The notes under the pieces were generated by a model. The model was given only the letters and a program-made list of their open reading frames with translations. It did not search any database and was not told the origin of the DNA. 64,000 nt of DNA from Planctomycetaceae bacterium (GTDB lineage: Bacteria; Planctomycetota; Planctomycetia; Planctomycetales; Planctomycetaceae): the NCBI GenBank assembly GCA_041398825.1, contig JAWKTX010000003.1:501986-565985 (forward strand). The letters run 5' to 3'. Below are positions 42,862-51,335 of the stretch, piece after piece; the stretch's first letter is position 1; every line of letters starts with the position of its first letter. Both the position numbers and the translations under genes were made by a program.

Positions 42862-44400
42862 ATGGTTGGTTCAAGTCCCGCTCCCTCAGCTGCTCGACTT
42901 CCCAAAGGCTACCGGAACGATCGCTATTTCGGACTGATATACGATAGCGTTCCCTCTGGTGCTGATGATCTGACTATCATTCCGGGGATTGCAACGCGCG
43001 AAGCAGTCACGTTGAATCGCATGGGGATTTACTTTGTTCCGCAAATTGCCACGTGGCGTCACCATCATGTCGTTGCGTTTGCCGCAGAGTTACAGATTCC
43101 GCCCACACAAATCGTCAGCGAACGCTGGGTAGAAAATGCTCAGTCGTTGTGTGCGGAACCTCTTGTTGCTCAGACATCTGCTCCGCCTGCACCGTTTCTG
43201 CGAACCCTGGCCATTCTCACGTGTGCCATGATGATTGGGTTGTTCCTGGTGTACTTCATGGGCAACCGAACAGCCACACCATTGCATGGTGTTCTGTCTG
43301 CCGACATTACGGCCATTCGGGTGCCAGCCGATTCCAAACTACTGGCCTCTCACGTGAAGGCTGGAGATGAGGTGTTTTCCAGCACGCCGCTTCTGACCCT
43401 GGAAAAAGTTTCGCACCAGAAGTTGATTCAGGATCAGCAAAGCAGGGTGCAGCAGTTGCAGAATGAGCTGAGACAGGCGGAAGCCCAGTCGGAGCTCGAA
43501 CTTGCATGGCGCAGTCGCGAACTCGAGCGCGAATTGTATGACGTCAGAGTTCAGACTCAGATTATTCAGGAAGTGCAAAAACAGTCACGACCATCTGTCC
43601 CCACAGCTGCTCTGGAAGAACCTCCGGTCGAACATTCCGGCAGTAACAGGACACGTCTGGCTTCGGTTTCTAGAAGTCGTGATGTGGCACAAAGAGCCGC
43701 TATCCCTGCCGGAGGCATTGTGTTCTTCAGCGGAGCGAGTGGTGAATCGACCATGGAGTCGGGACTGTCAGCGGCGTCTGTGGGTCTGCCGCCACGCCCG
43801 GTGCCGACACAGGTTGCCCAGGCGAGACCCGTCCAGTTGGCTGAACCGAAGATCGTTTCTGCCGCTTCACCGGCAACGACGGTTGCTTCATCGGCTATGG
43901 CCGAAAATCTGGAGGCTCGGATCAATCGCCTGGAGTCACTTCGATCTGTCCTGCCGGAACAGGTTCGGCAGGCGGCGGGCATCGAAAATATGCGAGCACG
44001 GTTACAGGACGCCACAGCGCTGCTTGACCAGATGAAGGAAGTCAGTCGTGAGGTCTCCGTCACATCGCCGGGTTACGGAGTTGTCGGTCAGGTACGTTTC
44101 AGGGAAGGAGACAACCTTCCTGAAGGTGAAGTCATGCTGAAGATCCTGCACACGGACCGTCGTTACGTGGTCGTTTACGTACCGACTCGCCGCGTGAACG
44201 AATTGCAGCCAGGGTCAGAAGTCAAACTGAGTTTCCCCGGCGGGCAGCAATTCCGAGGACAGGTCACAGACTTGCCGATGCTTGCAGAATCCTTGACTCC
44301 TGCCGGCGAATCGCTGGTCGCAGTTCGGATCGACCCGGTCGGTCGTCTCTGGCCCCATGTTCCTATTGGCTCCCAGGTTGATGTGGCCGCAGTGAATTAA
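42862..44400 (+). CDS. HlyD-like membrane fusion protein with N-terminal helix-hairpin-helix-like domain
   Basis: A 512-residue protein. Residues about 34-85 ('ADDLTIIPGIATREAVTLNR' and 'MGIYFVPQIATW') look like the helix-hairpin-helix/DUF4332-type domain that begins 'DDLxxIxGIGPxxxxxLxxxGI'. A single membrane helix follows (about 121-142). The remainder is a secretion adaptor: a barrel-sandwich half ('ADITAIRVPADSKLLASHVK'), a coiled coil ('QQSRVQQLQNELRQAEAQSE'), a Pro/Ser-rich stretch, a second coil and the returning hybrid half ('SPGYGVVGQVRFREGDNLPE' then 'VVVYVPTRRVNELQPGSEVK'). No transporter partner gene is adjacent. A DNA-related domain on the inner side of an efflux adaptor is unusual. 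Confidence 0.78.
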   Translation: MVGSSPAPSAARLPKGYRNDRYFGLIYDSVPSGADDLTIIPGIATREAVTLNRMGIYFVPQIATWRHHHVVAFAAELQIPPTQIVSERWVENAQSLCAEPLVAQTSAPPAPFLRTLAILTCAMMIGLFLVYFMGNRTATPLHGVLSADITAIRVPADSKLLASHVKAGDEVFSSTPLLTLEKVSHQKLIQDQQSRVQQLQNELRQAEAQSELELAWRSRELERELYDVRVQTQIIQEVQKQSRPSVPTAALEEPPVEHSGSNRTRLASVSRSRDVAQRAAIPAGGIVFFSGASGESTMESGLSAASVGLPPRPVPTQVAQARPVQLAEPKIVSAASPATTVASSAMAENLEARINRLESLRSVLPEQVRQAAGIENMRARLQDATALLDQMKEVSREVSVTSPGYGVVGQVRFREGDNLPEGEVMLKILHTDRRYVVVYVPTRRVNELQPGSEVKLSFPGGQQFRGQVTDLPMLAESLTPAGESLVAVRIDPVGRLWPHVPIGSQVDVAAVN

Positions 44401-44584
44401 CGACGCCAGTCGTCTTCGCTGCTCGTCCCGGATTGGATGCGAAAAAGCGTCTATGCACGAGAGTAAATCTGTTTTGTTCGGCCTCTGTCGACCAGCCCGG
44501 CGCAGAAGCGTGCTCGCAGATCACTGACGCATCATTTTGTTAGCAGAGACGAATCTGCTGTCGAAGGGGCTGGCCTTCAAGTCA
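44401..44584. other. Convergent spacer
   Basis: 184 bases between the ends of the adaptor gene and the hypothetical gene on the minus strand. I saw no clear terminator or gene. Confidence 0.4.
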
Positions 44585-45022
44585 TCATGGCATCGGTCCT
44601 GTTGATTCGTGGATTCTGTCGATTTGTGCAATCTGGTCGATAGAAAACGGCCCGAACGATTGCAGGGTTCCCGTGTCATCGGCGGTGATCAATACCAGTT
44701 GCCCCCGGGTGCTTTGTCGATTGTCAGGGTAACCAGTGAAAGTGCCGCCGTCGTTCAGGGTCACGACCATTTCATTGGTTTCGTTGACTCCCGGCAAGTC
44801 CGGATGAACAATGGCGGGAAATCTTTCCCACGCCCAGGTCCACAGTGTTGCCTTTGTGTCGACTTTGCCCGCAATGTCCAGCCATTCGAGTTCGGCTTTT
44901 CGAAGCTGGGCCATGGACGCCGCCTGACACCAGGGCCGCAGGACTTCTTCAATCCAGTGTCGTCGGGAAGCGGCAAGTTCATCAAAAGTACGGCCACCGT
45001 TTTTGTTGGTGCTTTGGGTCAT
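44585..45022 (-). CDS. Conserved hypothetical protein
   Basis: A 145-residue soluble protein starting MTQSTNKNGGRTFDELAASR (start at 45022; an earlier ATG at 45058 would add 12 residues). It begins with a helical segment ('RRHWIEEVLRPWCQAASMAQ') and ends in a beta-rich half ('MVVTLNDGGTFTGYPDNRQ', 'LVLITADDTGTL'), suggesting a small two-part fold. No domain was recognised. It diverges from the sulfatase gene over about 300 bases. Confidence 0.65.
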   Translation of the reverse strand: MTQSTNKNGGRTFDELAASRRHWIEEVLRPWCQAASMAQLRKAELEWLDIAGKVDTKATLWTWAWERFPAIVHPDLPGVNETNEMVVTLNDGGTFTGYPDNRQSTRGQLVLITADDTGTLQSFGPFSIDQIAQIDRIHESTGPMP

Positions 45023-45329
45023 TGGAATGTTGTTTAGGTTCTGAGGTTGGTGAGCCAATTTCTGCCATTTTATTCGGCAGGACCACTCGGATATTCGTGG
45101 TTTTCAGTCGCCGGATCGTATCGCAGTCTTCAGAAAACCGAATCGAATATTCGCTGCTGTTCTGCAAAAGATCAGCATCTTCTGTCGGCTGATCCTGAAC
45201 GCAATCCACCTCTTGTTCCACTGGCTCGCGGCAAAGATCGCGGACGTTTTCTGATCCGAAAGGCAGCCTGTATAGTCCGCCTTTGGTCTCGTCGCATCTT
45301 CTAATGGTTCGGAACAGGAGTCAGGCTCC
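45023..45329. promoter_or_regulatory. Divergent promoter region with a hairpin
   Basis: 307 bases between divergent genes. GATCAGC (45170-45176) pairs with GCTGATC (45188-45194). TATAGT at 45271-45276 is a plausible -10 for the sulfatase, and AGGAG precedes its ATG by about 10 bases. Confidence 0.35.
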
Positions 45330-46826
45330 ATGTATCGCTTCGCCCGTGTTTTCTTCCTTGTCCTGGCCGTGGCTGTACTTGCCTTTGGTCCTGAAGCATC
45401 ATTTGCCACGTCCCTTGGTGCAACGGAAGCTCAGGCTGCAGCCGGGAGCCGTCCCGACATCCTTTTCCTGTTCGCGGACGATATGTGTTACGAGACTATT
45501 GCTTCGTTGAAGATGACAGATATCGACACTCCGAATCTGGATCGACTAATGAAGCAGGGGACGCACTTCAGCCATGCCTACAATATGGGCTCGTGGAGCG
45601 GAGCTGTCTGTGTCGCCAGTCGGACGATGCTGATTACGGGGCGATCGGTGTGGGATGCCAACCGAATTTATCAGACAACAGACAATGAACGAAAAGATGA
45701 AGTGCTCTGGCCCCAGTTAATGAAGCAAGCCGGTTATCAAACCTATATGACCGGAAAGTGGCATATCCGGACGGATGCCGGCAAAGTGTTTGACGTCGCA
45801 AAGGACGTGCGCGGCGGCATGCCCAGAGATACGCCGCAGGGTTATAGCCGTCCGATCGATGGAAAGCCTGATCCATGGAGCCCCAGCGATCCCGCGTTTG
45901 GTGGCTTCTGGGAAGGTGGCAAACACTGGAGCGAAGTGGTCGCTGACAACGCAAACGAATTCCTCGATCAGGCCGTCAAAAGCGAAAATCCGTTTTTCAT
46001 GTATATCGCTTTCAACGCGCCGCATGATCCACGACAGTCACCGCAGGAGTTTGTTGATCGCTATCCGGTCAGTCGTATTCAGTTGCCCGTTAATTTCTTA
46101 AAAGAGTATCCACACAAAGATCAGATTGGGTGTTCGGCATCCCTGCGAGATGAGAAGCTGGGGCCGTTTCCCCGGACAGAACACGCCGTGAAAGTTCACC
46201 GCGGTGAGTATTACGCATTGATCACGCATCTGGATATTCAGATTGGTCGTATTCTGGACAAGCTGGAAGCCAGCGGCCGAGCCGAAAACACGTGGATTTT
46301 TTTTACTGCGGATCACGGTCTGGCAGTTGGCCATCACGGTCTGTTTGGAAAGCAGAATCTGTACGATCACAGCGTACGCGTCCCGTTTATTATTAATGGT
46401 CCGGGTGTGCCGAATGATCATCACATCGACGCGCCGATTTACCTGCAGGATGTGATGGCTACGTCACTGGATCTTGCGGGGGCGAGCAAACCGGATCACG
46501 TCTTTTTTAAGAGTCTGCTTCCATTTCTGCGCGGGGAACAGTTGGAATCCAACTACCCGGAAGTTTACGGCGCCTATCTGGAACTACAGCGGTCAATCAC
46601 CGCAGATGGTTTCAAGCTGATTGCGTATCCGAAGGCGGGGGTGCTGCGATTGTATGACATGAAGAATGACCCTGCAGAAATGAAGGACCTGGCGACACAA
46701 CCTGCTCAACAGGAACGTATCGAACAAATGTTTCATCGCCTGCAGGATCTGCAAAAGAGCCTGGGAGATCACCTGAGCCTTGCAGGTTTGCTGGGGTCTT
46801 CTTTGAAAGGGAACAAACCGGATTGA
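45330..46826 (+). CDS. Secreted sulfatase (iduronate-2-sulfatase/choline-sulfatase-like)
   Basis: A 498-residue secreted type I sulfatase that removes sulfate esters from sulfated sugars. A signal peptide covers about 1-26. The domain begins 'RPDILFLFADDMCYETIASL'. The catalytic residue is Cys94 in CVASR, i.e. CxAxR instead of the commoner CxPxR, both recognised by formylglycine-generating systems. Other motifs are 'YMTGKWHIRT', 'WIFFTADHGLAVGHHGLFGK' and 'LYDHSVRVPFIINGPGV'. The 3' end overlaps the convergent coiled-coil gene by 58 bases. Substrate unknown. Confidence 0.93.
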   Translation: MYRFARVFFLVLAVAVLAFGPEASFATSLGATEAQAAAGSRPDILFLFADDMCYETIASLKMTDIDTPNLDRLMKQGTHFSHAYNMGSWSGAVCVASRTMLITGRSVWDANRIYQTTDNERKDEVLWPQLMKQAGYQTYMTGKWHIRTDAGKVFDVAKDVRGGMPRDTPQGYSRPIDGKPDPWSPSDPAFGGFWEGGKHWSEVVADNANEFLDQAVKSENPFFMYIAFNAPHDPRQSPQEFVDRYPVSRIQLPVNFLKEYPHKDQIGCSASLRDEKLGPFPRTEHAVKVHRGEYYALITHLDIQIGRILDKLEASGRAENTWIFFTADHGLAVGHHGLFGKQNLYDHSVRVPFIINGPGVPNDHHIDAPIYLQDVMATSLDLAGASKPDHVFFKSLLPFLRGEQLESNYPEVYGAYLELQRSITADGFKLIAYPKAGVLRLYDMKNDPAEMKDLATQPAQQERIEQMFHRLQDLQKSLGDHLSLAGLLGSSLKGNKPD

Positions 46827-47578
46827 AGTGGACGACTGGCAGGTGTGGACCAGGGGCCGTGATCAGGAACCGTATTGTCGGACGGAGCAGTTGGATAGCT
46901 GTCTGGAAATCCCAGGCCGTTGGCTTCATTGACGATCGTTTGTAGTCGAAGAGTGATAATGTCGTCCTGAGCGTTTTTTCGTTTCTCCAGCTGGTCACGC
47001 AGCATTGCAACTCGTTCTTCAACCTGGGCAAGCTCTTTTTCGCGTTGCTGCAGGTCTCTTTCAAACTGCTCCGTTAACTTCGTGCGGACGGATGCAATGG
47101 CTACCGCATTCTTTTCCTCATCTGTCTCGTTCTTCAGTGTGCTGATCGCCTTCTGCAGTTCCAAAAGCGAATCCAGTTCCTCCTTCGGAACGGGTTCGTA
47201 AACAGTTTCTATAATTGTTCGTCGGACTTGACGCGCACGCATGGTTTGAGGTACTGGTTGTGTTTCAGCCACTGCCGCCCCGAATGGATCCGTGCTCTTC
47301 GGTTGAGGGAAACTTTCATTTGGGTTTGGGAAGAGGCGGGGAGCATTCGGTTGGAATTCGCCTGGACCGGCCTGAATACCCGGTGAAGACGTCGAGAGTT
47401 TGCCGGAATCAGGCGGCAGAAATCCTGAACGAGGCGCGAGTTCTCGATCAGCAGGCTGACCTTGCACGATTTTGTCGGTCGAAATAGTGGGGGGCAGTTC
47501 CTGAGTCGACGCTGATCTTGCCAGGAATCCTGCACCGCAAAAAATGGCCGTCCATAGGAAATAAGTAGTTCGACGCAT
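46769..47578 (-). CDS. Exported coiled-coil protein
   Basis: A 269-residue protein starting MRRTTYFLW with a signal peptide (about 1-27). Residues about 30-110 are Pro/Ser-rich and disordered-looking. A coiled coil spans about 140-215 ('EELDSLLELQKAISTLKNE', 'ERDLQQREKELAQVEERVAM', 'LRDQLEKRKNAQDDII'). No family was recognised. Its last 58 bases lie under the end of the sulfatase gene on the other strand. A palindromic repeat lies directly upstream. Confidence 0.7.
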   Translation of the reverse strand: MRRTTYFLWTAIFCGAGFLARSASTQELPPTISTDKIVQGQPADRELAPRSGFLPPDSGKLSTSSPGIQAGPGEFQPNAPRLFPNPNESFPQPKSTDPFGAAVAETQPVPQTMRARQVRRTIIETVYEPVPKEELDSLLELQKAISTLKNETDEEKNAVAIASVRTKLTEQFERDLQQREKELAQVEERVAMLRDQLEKRKNAQDDIITLRLQTIVNEANGLGFPDSYPTAPSDNTVPDHGPWSTPASRPLQSGLFPFKEDPSKPARLR

Positions 47579-47659
47579 CAAAGTCTCCTGACTGAAGTAC
47601 GAAAAGTGGTCTGCGAAGGGCTGTGGATATCGGGGTGGCAACTGTTGTCTGAAGCTGGC

Positions 47660-47755
47660 AGCCTGTTGAAATCGGGACTGGTTCCAGCAGGAAACCTTAA
47701 AACACGATGGTTTCCAGTCGTCCTGCGTGCCTGTCCCGGTTTTTCAACGGACAGC
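47660..47755 (+). repeat. Dispersed palindromic repeat, copy C
   Basis: Reads AGCCTGTTGAAATCGGGACT, continues GGTTCCAGCAGGAAACC and the AAAACACGATGGTTTCCAGT block, and ends GTCCCGGTTTTTCAACGGAC. The outer arms are complementary. It lies between two minus-strand genes. Confidence 0.8.
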
Positions 47756-47766
47756 TTGTGACTGGA

Positions 47767-49329
47767 TCATCCTGCTCCAGGTATGAGTTCGTTCACAATT
47801 GACTTCAGCTGATGAATTTCCTCATCCCATTTCAAGGTTTCAACGGCGTGCCCGTAGTCGGATTCGACGGCGGGTGGTTGCTTCGATTCTATTTCTTCCA
47901 GCAACAGTTTTGTTTCGTGAAGGTCCGCTTCAAACGTATCCGGGGGCAGCCTGAGGATCGACATTCTGGATGCTGGCCTGTTGGTTGCGTCTGAAGGTGA
48001 CTCTGCCGCAATTTCGTTCCTCGCCAGAAGATCTCCTGGCTGGTCGCCTTTCGGTTGTTGCTCGACCGGCCAGAATCCGGCACTTGTCCACATCCAGGCG
48101 GTCAGCACCATTGAAATGATGACGCCCCGCCGGAACCGCTTTCTCCATCGAGGCCATCGTCGAGTCCATCGGAGTCTTTTTGATCGACGTCCCTGCTGAA
48201 TGTCAGAAAGAACGGTTTCGATCTGGTGCTCTGCCTGAACGGCATCGCGAAATCGCTCGGTCCGATCTTTCGACAGCAGACGATCAATCAGGTCTGCCAA
48301 TTCTGGTGGTACATCTGCGTTGATCTCTTCAACCGGACGATGCTGGTCGTTGCAGATTCGATTCAGTATCGCCAGTGCATGTTCAGCCCGAAATGGTGGT
48401 CGTCCCGTGCACATGAAATAGATACAGCTGCCCAGACTGAACAGGTCGGATCGATGATCGACCAAATCACCTTTGGCCTGTTCGGGAGACATGTAATGGG
48501 GCGTACCGGCGACGACGCCCGTGCGTGTGAGCGTTGCGTCATCAACAGTGCGAGCCAGTCCGAAGTCTGAAATCAGAACGCGGTCAACGGAATCTTCCAG
48601 CAGAATATTGGCAGGTTTTACGTCTCGATGGACGACACCCTGAGCGTGAGCCGCTGCAAGCCCGGCCGCGACCTGTCGTGCAATTCGGAGCACCTCTTTT
48701 GCCTCCAGCGGTCCCCGTTCGTCAACGCGGGCCTGCAGCGACTGGCCAGGCACGTATTGCATCACAAGGTACGGTGTGTCACTGTCGGTCAGGACATCAT
48801 GAATCGGGATTACATGTTCGTGAACAACTGCCGCCGCCGACTGTGCCTCGCGGGCGAAGCGACGTCGTGCTGCTCCATTGTGGGCAAGGTGCGGCTTCAA
48901 CACTTTGATGGCGACCACGCGATGAAGTTCGCTGTCAAAGCCTTTCAGGACAACTCCCATTCCTCCTGAACCAATAACACGCTCGACCTCATATCGTCCA
49001 ATTCTTCCAAGCATCTCCGGGTGACCTGGAGGCGAAAGAAAGTCGAGCGCCACGGGTTCGCATTCTGCTCCAAAATCGTCAGTCGAGCTGCCTTCGATAC
49101 ACAGGATAATGGATGACGACGCGGGATCGGAAGAATACGGAAGAGTTTCGTCAATGGCCTGAAGCGTTTCCCGCACCTCTGTCAGCAACTCGTGATCGCC
49201 CGCGACTTCCAGTAATCGCCGCTGACATTGAACACATGTTTCCACGTGGCCTGCCATTGAACGAACTTCGACGCTGTCTTCATCGTCAGCCATCAGCACA
49301 TGCAGGTCAATGTCACGACATCGCATCAT
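47767..49329 (-). CDS. Membrane Ser/Thr protein kinase with N-terminal zinc-finger-like motif
   Basis: A 520-residue Hanks-type kinase. The glycine loop is 'VIGSGGMGVVLKG' (about 119-131), the lysine is in 'VAIKVLK', the catalytic loop is HRDVKPAN (from 234) and the metal motif DFG lies at about 255. One membrane helix (about 400-418) separates it from a periplasmic tail. The N-terminus holds His28-x3-Cys32-x2-Cys35, resembling an anti-sigma zinc-binding motif. The start is ATG 49329 or the next ATG, after GGAGG; both lie inside the end of the sigma-factor gene. Planctomycetes often pair such kinases with ECF sigma factors. Confidence 0.93.
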   Translation of the reverse strand: MMRCRDIDLHVLMADDEDSVEVRSMAGHVETCVQCQRRLLEVAGDHELLTEVRETLQAIDETLPYSSDPASSSIILCIEGSSTDDFGAECEPVALDFLSPPGHPEMLGRIGRYEVERVIGSGGMGVVLKGFDSELHRVVAIKVLKPHLAHNGAARRRFAREAQSAAAVVHEHVIPIHDVLTDSDTPYLVMQYVPGQSLQARVDERGPLEAKEVLRIARQVAAGLAAAHAQGVVHRDVKPANILLEDSVDRVLISDFGLARTVDDATLTRTGVVAGTPHYMSPEQAKGDLVDHRSDLFSLGSCIYFMCTGRPPFRAEHALAILNRICNDQHRPVEEINADVPPELADLIDRLLSKDRTERFRDAVQAEHQIETVLSDIQQGRRSKRLRWTRRWPRWRKRFRRGVIISMVLTAWMWTSAGFWPVEQQPKGDQPGDLLARNEIAAESPSDATNRPASRMSILRLPPDTFEADLHETKLLLEEIESKQPPAVESDYGHAVETLKWDEEIHQLKSIVNELIPGAG

Positions 49330-49918
49330 TGTCCTCCCACTTCCGAACTTCGTCCCGGAGTTTGCAGAGCACTCGGCTGCGAGCAATATAAACGGCGCCG
49401 GTCGTCATCTTCAGTTCTTCTGCCACGGTTTCCGGATCGATCTGGTCGACAGCCGTCATCCAGAATGCGCGCCATGTGGAATCTTTGACATTCTGTTGCA
49501 CACGTTGAGCTGCCCATCGGAAAAGTTCTCTGCGATGCTCGAGTCTGAGTTGCGACTCCTGAGTGCCTGATGAATCCGGAAATCTGTCAAAACCTGTTTC
49601 GGTGTCCAGCTGCCTTCGAGCGGACTGGCCTTTGAGACGCGTCAGGACGTCCAGCAACTGGTTACGTGCGATTCTGAAGAGCCAGGTTCGAAACTTTGCC
49701 TGTTGTCGATCGGGGCGCCATTTTCCAACGGCGCGGGCAACCGAAACCATCACCTCCTGCACCAGTTCGCGCGCGTCTGCATCCTGCAGGCCGCCCCGAA
49801 TGGCGAACCGATAAACGAAAGGTTCGTAGATGGATACAAATTCGCGCCAGGCTTCGCCATCATCCGCAGATGGCAGTCGCAGAATCAGACTGGCTCGAGT
49901 TTCTGGTACACGCGGCAT
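49313..49918 (-). CDS. ECF-type RNA polymerase sigma factor
   Basis: A 201-residue sigma-70 family protein. The start MPRVPETRASLILRL at 49918 follows AGGAGA at about 8 bases; a longer frame adds 17 residues. Region 2 reads 'FVYRFAIRGGLQDADARELV' and 'QEVMVSVARAVGKWRP', with 'FRTWLFRIARNQLLDVLTRL' after it. Region 4 reads 'AFWMTAVDQIDPETVAEELK' and 'TTGAVYIARSRVLCKLRDEV'. The gene overlaps the kinase start by 17 bases, so the kinase is the expected regulator of its activity. Confidence 0.94.
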   Translation of the reverse strand: MPRVPETRASLILRLPSADDGEAWREFVSIYEPFVYRFAIRGGLQDADARELVQEVMVSVARAVGKWRPDRQQAKFRTWLFRIARNQLLDVLTRLKGQSARRQLDTETGFDRFPDSSGTQESQLRLEHRRELFRWAAQRVQQNVKDSTWRAFWMTAVDQIDPETVAEELKMTTGAVYIARSRVLCKLRDEVRKWEDNDAMS

Positions 49919-50074
49919 TAAAGTGTCTCCTGCGTTCTTACACACGATGGCCTGCCGCAGATCTTTCACTTGTTCTTGCGAAAAATCCGGATTCGTGCGA
50001 TCGGCACGCCTTCACGCGAAATAGCGGCATATCAACATCAGTCTCGCTTCCCTGAATCCATTCAGAAATCCACC

Positions 50075-51112
50075 ATGCACCGGCTAAGCTCACCCTCCAG
50101 TGATCCGACTTTTATTTTTGAACTTTATCGAGGCAGCTACGGTTCGGAACTTCTGAACGCTGCAGTCTCGCATTTTGGCGTGTTCAGACTTCTGGCTCAG
50201 AAGCCTCTGAATTTCGAAGATCTTCGCCAGGCATTGAAGCTGGAACAGCGACCAGCCATTGTACTGATAACCGCTCTTCGAGCGATGCAGTTGCTCCAAA
50301 CGAATGCCTCAGGCCAATTTGAACTGACAATAGCTGCTGCCGAACATCTGGTGGATGGTGGGGAGTTCGATGTTGGCAATTATCTGGGACTATCCGCAAC
50401 GTCGCCTGGTGTGCTGGAAATTGTGGAAAGACTTCGCACGAACAGGCCAGCCGGACTGGATGGCGGTGGAGCGGCGTTTATTTATCGGGACGGTATGAAA
50501 TCGGCCATGGAACAACGCAATCTGGCGGAACATTTTACACTTGCACTTTCCGGGCGTGCGAAGAATGTCGCCCCCGTGCTTGCGGATCGGATTTCAATGC
50601 AGGGAGCAAAAACACTGCTGGATGTGGGTGCGGGAACAGGTATCTACAGCATCGCTTTCCTGAGGGCGAATCCTTCTTTGACTGCAATTGCACTGGACCG
50701 CCCGGAAGTTCTGAAGACAGCACTCCAGTTTGCCACCGAATACGGCGTTCACGAACGATTGCAAATGTGCGCGGCGGATATGTTTGTCGATCCATTCCCG
50801 TCCGCTGATGTGATTCTTCTTTCGAACATCCTGCATGACTGGGACATTCCTGATTGTCGTGCTCTGATCAACAGATGCGCAGCTGCACTGAATCCCGGAG
50901 GAAAGCTCATTATTCATGATGTGCTGTTAAACGACGATCTGGACGGCCCGCTGTCGATTGCTTTGTATTCCGCCAGCCTGTTCAGTTTTACGGAAGGACG
51001 CGCATACAGTCTGGCAGAATACAAGGGATGGCTTTCGGAAGCCGGACTGATACCTGAGCCTCCTGTCGAGACATTGGTTCACTGTTTCGCAATTCCAGCG
51101 ACTCGGAATTGA
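50075..51112 (+). CDS. SAM-dependent O-methyltransferase (acetylserotonin/CrtF-type)
   Basis: A 345-residue methyltransferase. ATG 50075 begins MHRLSSPSSDPTFIFELYRG; the longer frame to 49970 runs into the sigma-factor promoter. The N-terminal half is the helical dimerisation domain of small-molecule O-methyltransferases ('VSHFGVFRLLAQKPLNFEDL'). The SAM site is 'KTLLDVGAGTGIYSIAFLRA', with 'ILLSNILHDWDIPDCRALIN' (the HDW motif) and 'LNPGGKLIIHDVLLNDD'. Substrate unknown. Nothing adjacent suggests a pathway. Confidence 0.88.
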   Translation: MHRLSSPSSDPTFIFELYRGSYGSELLNAAVSHFGVFRLLAQKPLNFEDLRQALKLEQRPAIVLITALRAMQLLQTNASGQFELTIAAAEHLVDGGEFDVGNYLGLSATSPGVLEIVERLRTNRPAGLDGGGAAFIYRDGMKSAMEQRNLAEHFTLALSGRAKNVAPVLADRISMQGAKTLLDVGAGTGIYSIAFLRANPSLTAIALDRPEVLKTALQFATEYGVHERLQMCAADMFVDPFPSADVILLSNILHDWDIPDCRALINRCAAALNPGGKLIIHDVLLNDDLDGPLSIALYSASLFSFTEGRAYSLAEYKGWLSEAGLIPEPPVETLVHCFAIPATRN

Positions 51113-51335
51113 GTTAAGTTCTCCCGCGACGTCTTCGTGGTTGAGTAGCCTGTTGCAAACCGGGACTGGCTCGAGCAGGAGACCTTTACAATCGATGGAT
51201 GCGGTTTTCTGCTCGTAGCTTTCTCTGGCAGATGCGAGTCTCTTTCCGGGATGCTGTTTCATCGGCTTCCAACGGATTGATAAACCAGCGGATTGATAAG
51301 TAGACTTCGCAGACCGCAAGCGACACAATTTCTTT
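51113..51335. other. Spacer with repeat copy D
   Basis: 223 bases between plus-strand genes. The left half carries a truncated copy of the dispersed repeat. The promoter of the next gene is probably in the right half, without a clear consensus. Confidence 0.5.
51147..51220 (+). repeat. Dispersed palindromic repeat, copy D (truncated)
   Basis: The left arm AGCCTGTTGCAAACCGGGAC and TGGCTCGAGCAGGAGACC match copies A-C. After ATCGATGGAT the sequence diverges and the right arm is missing or decayed. Confidence 0.7.
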
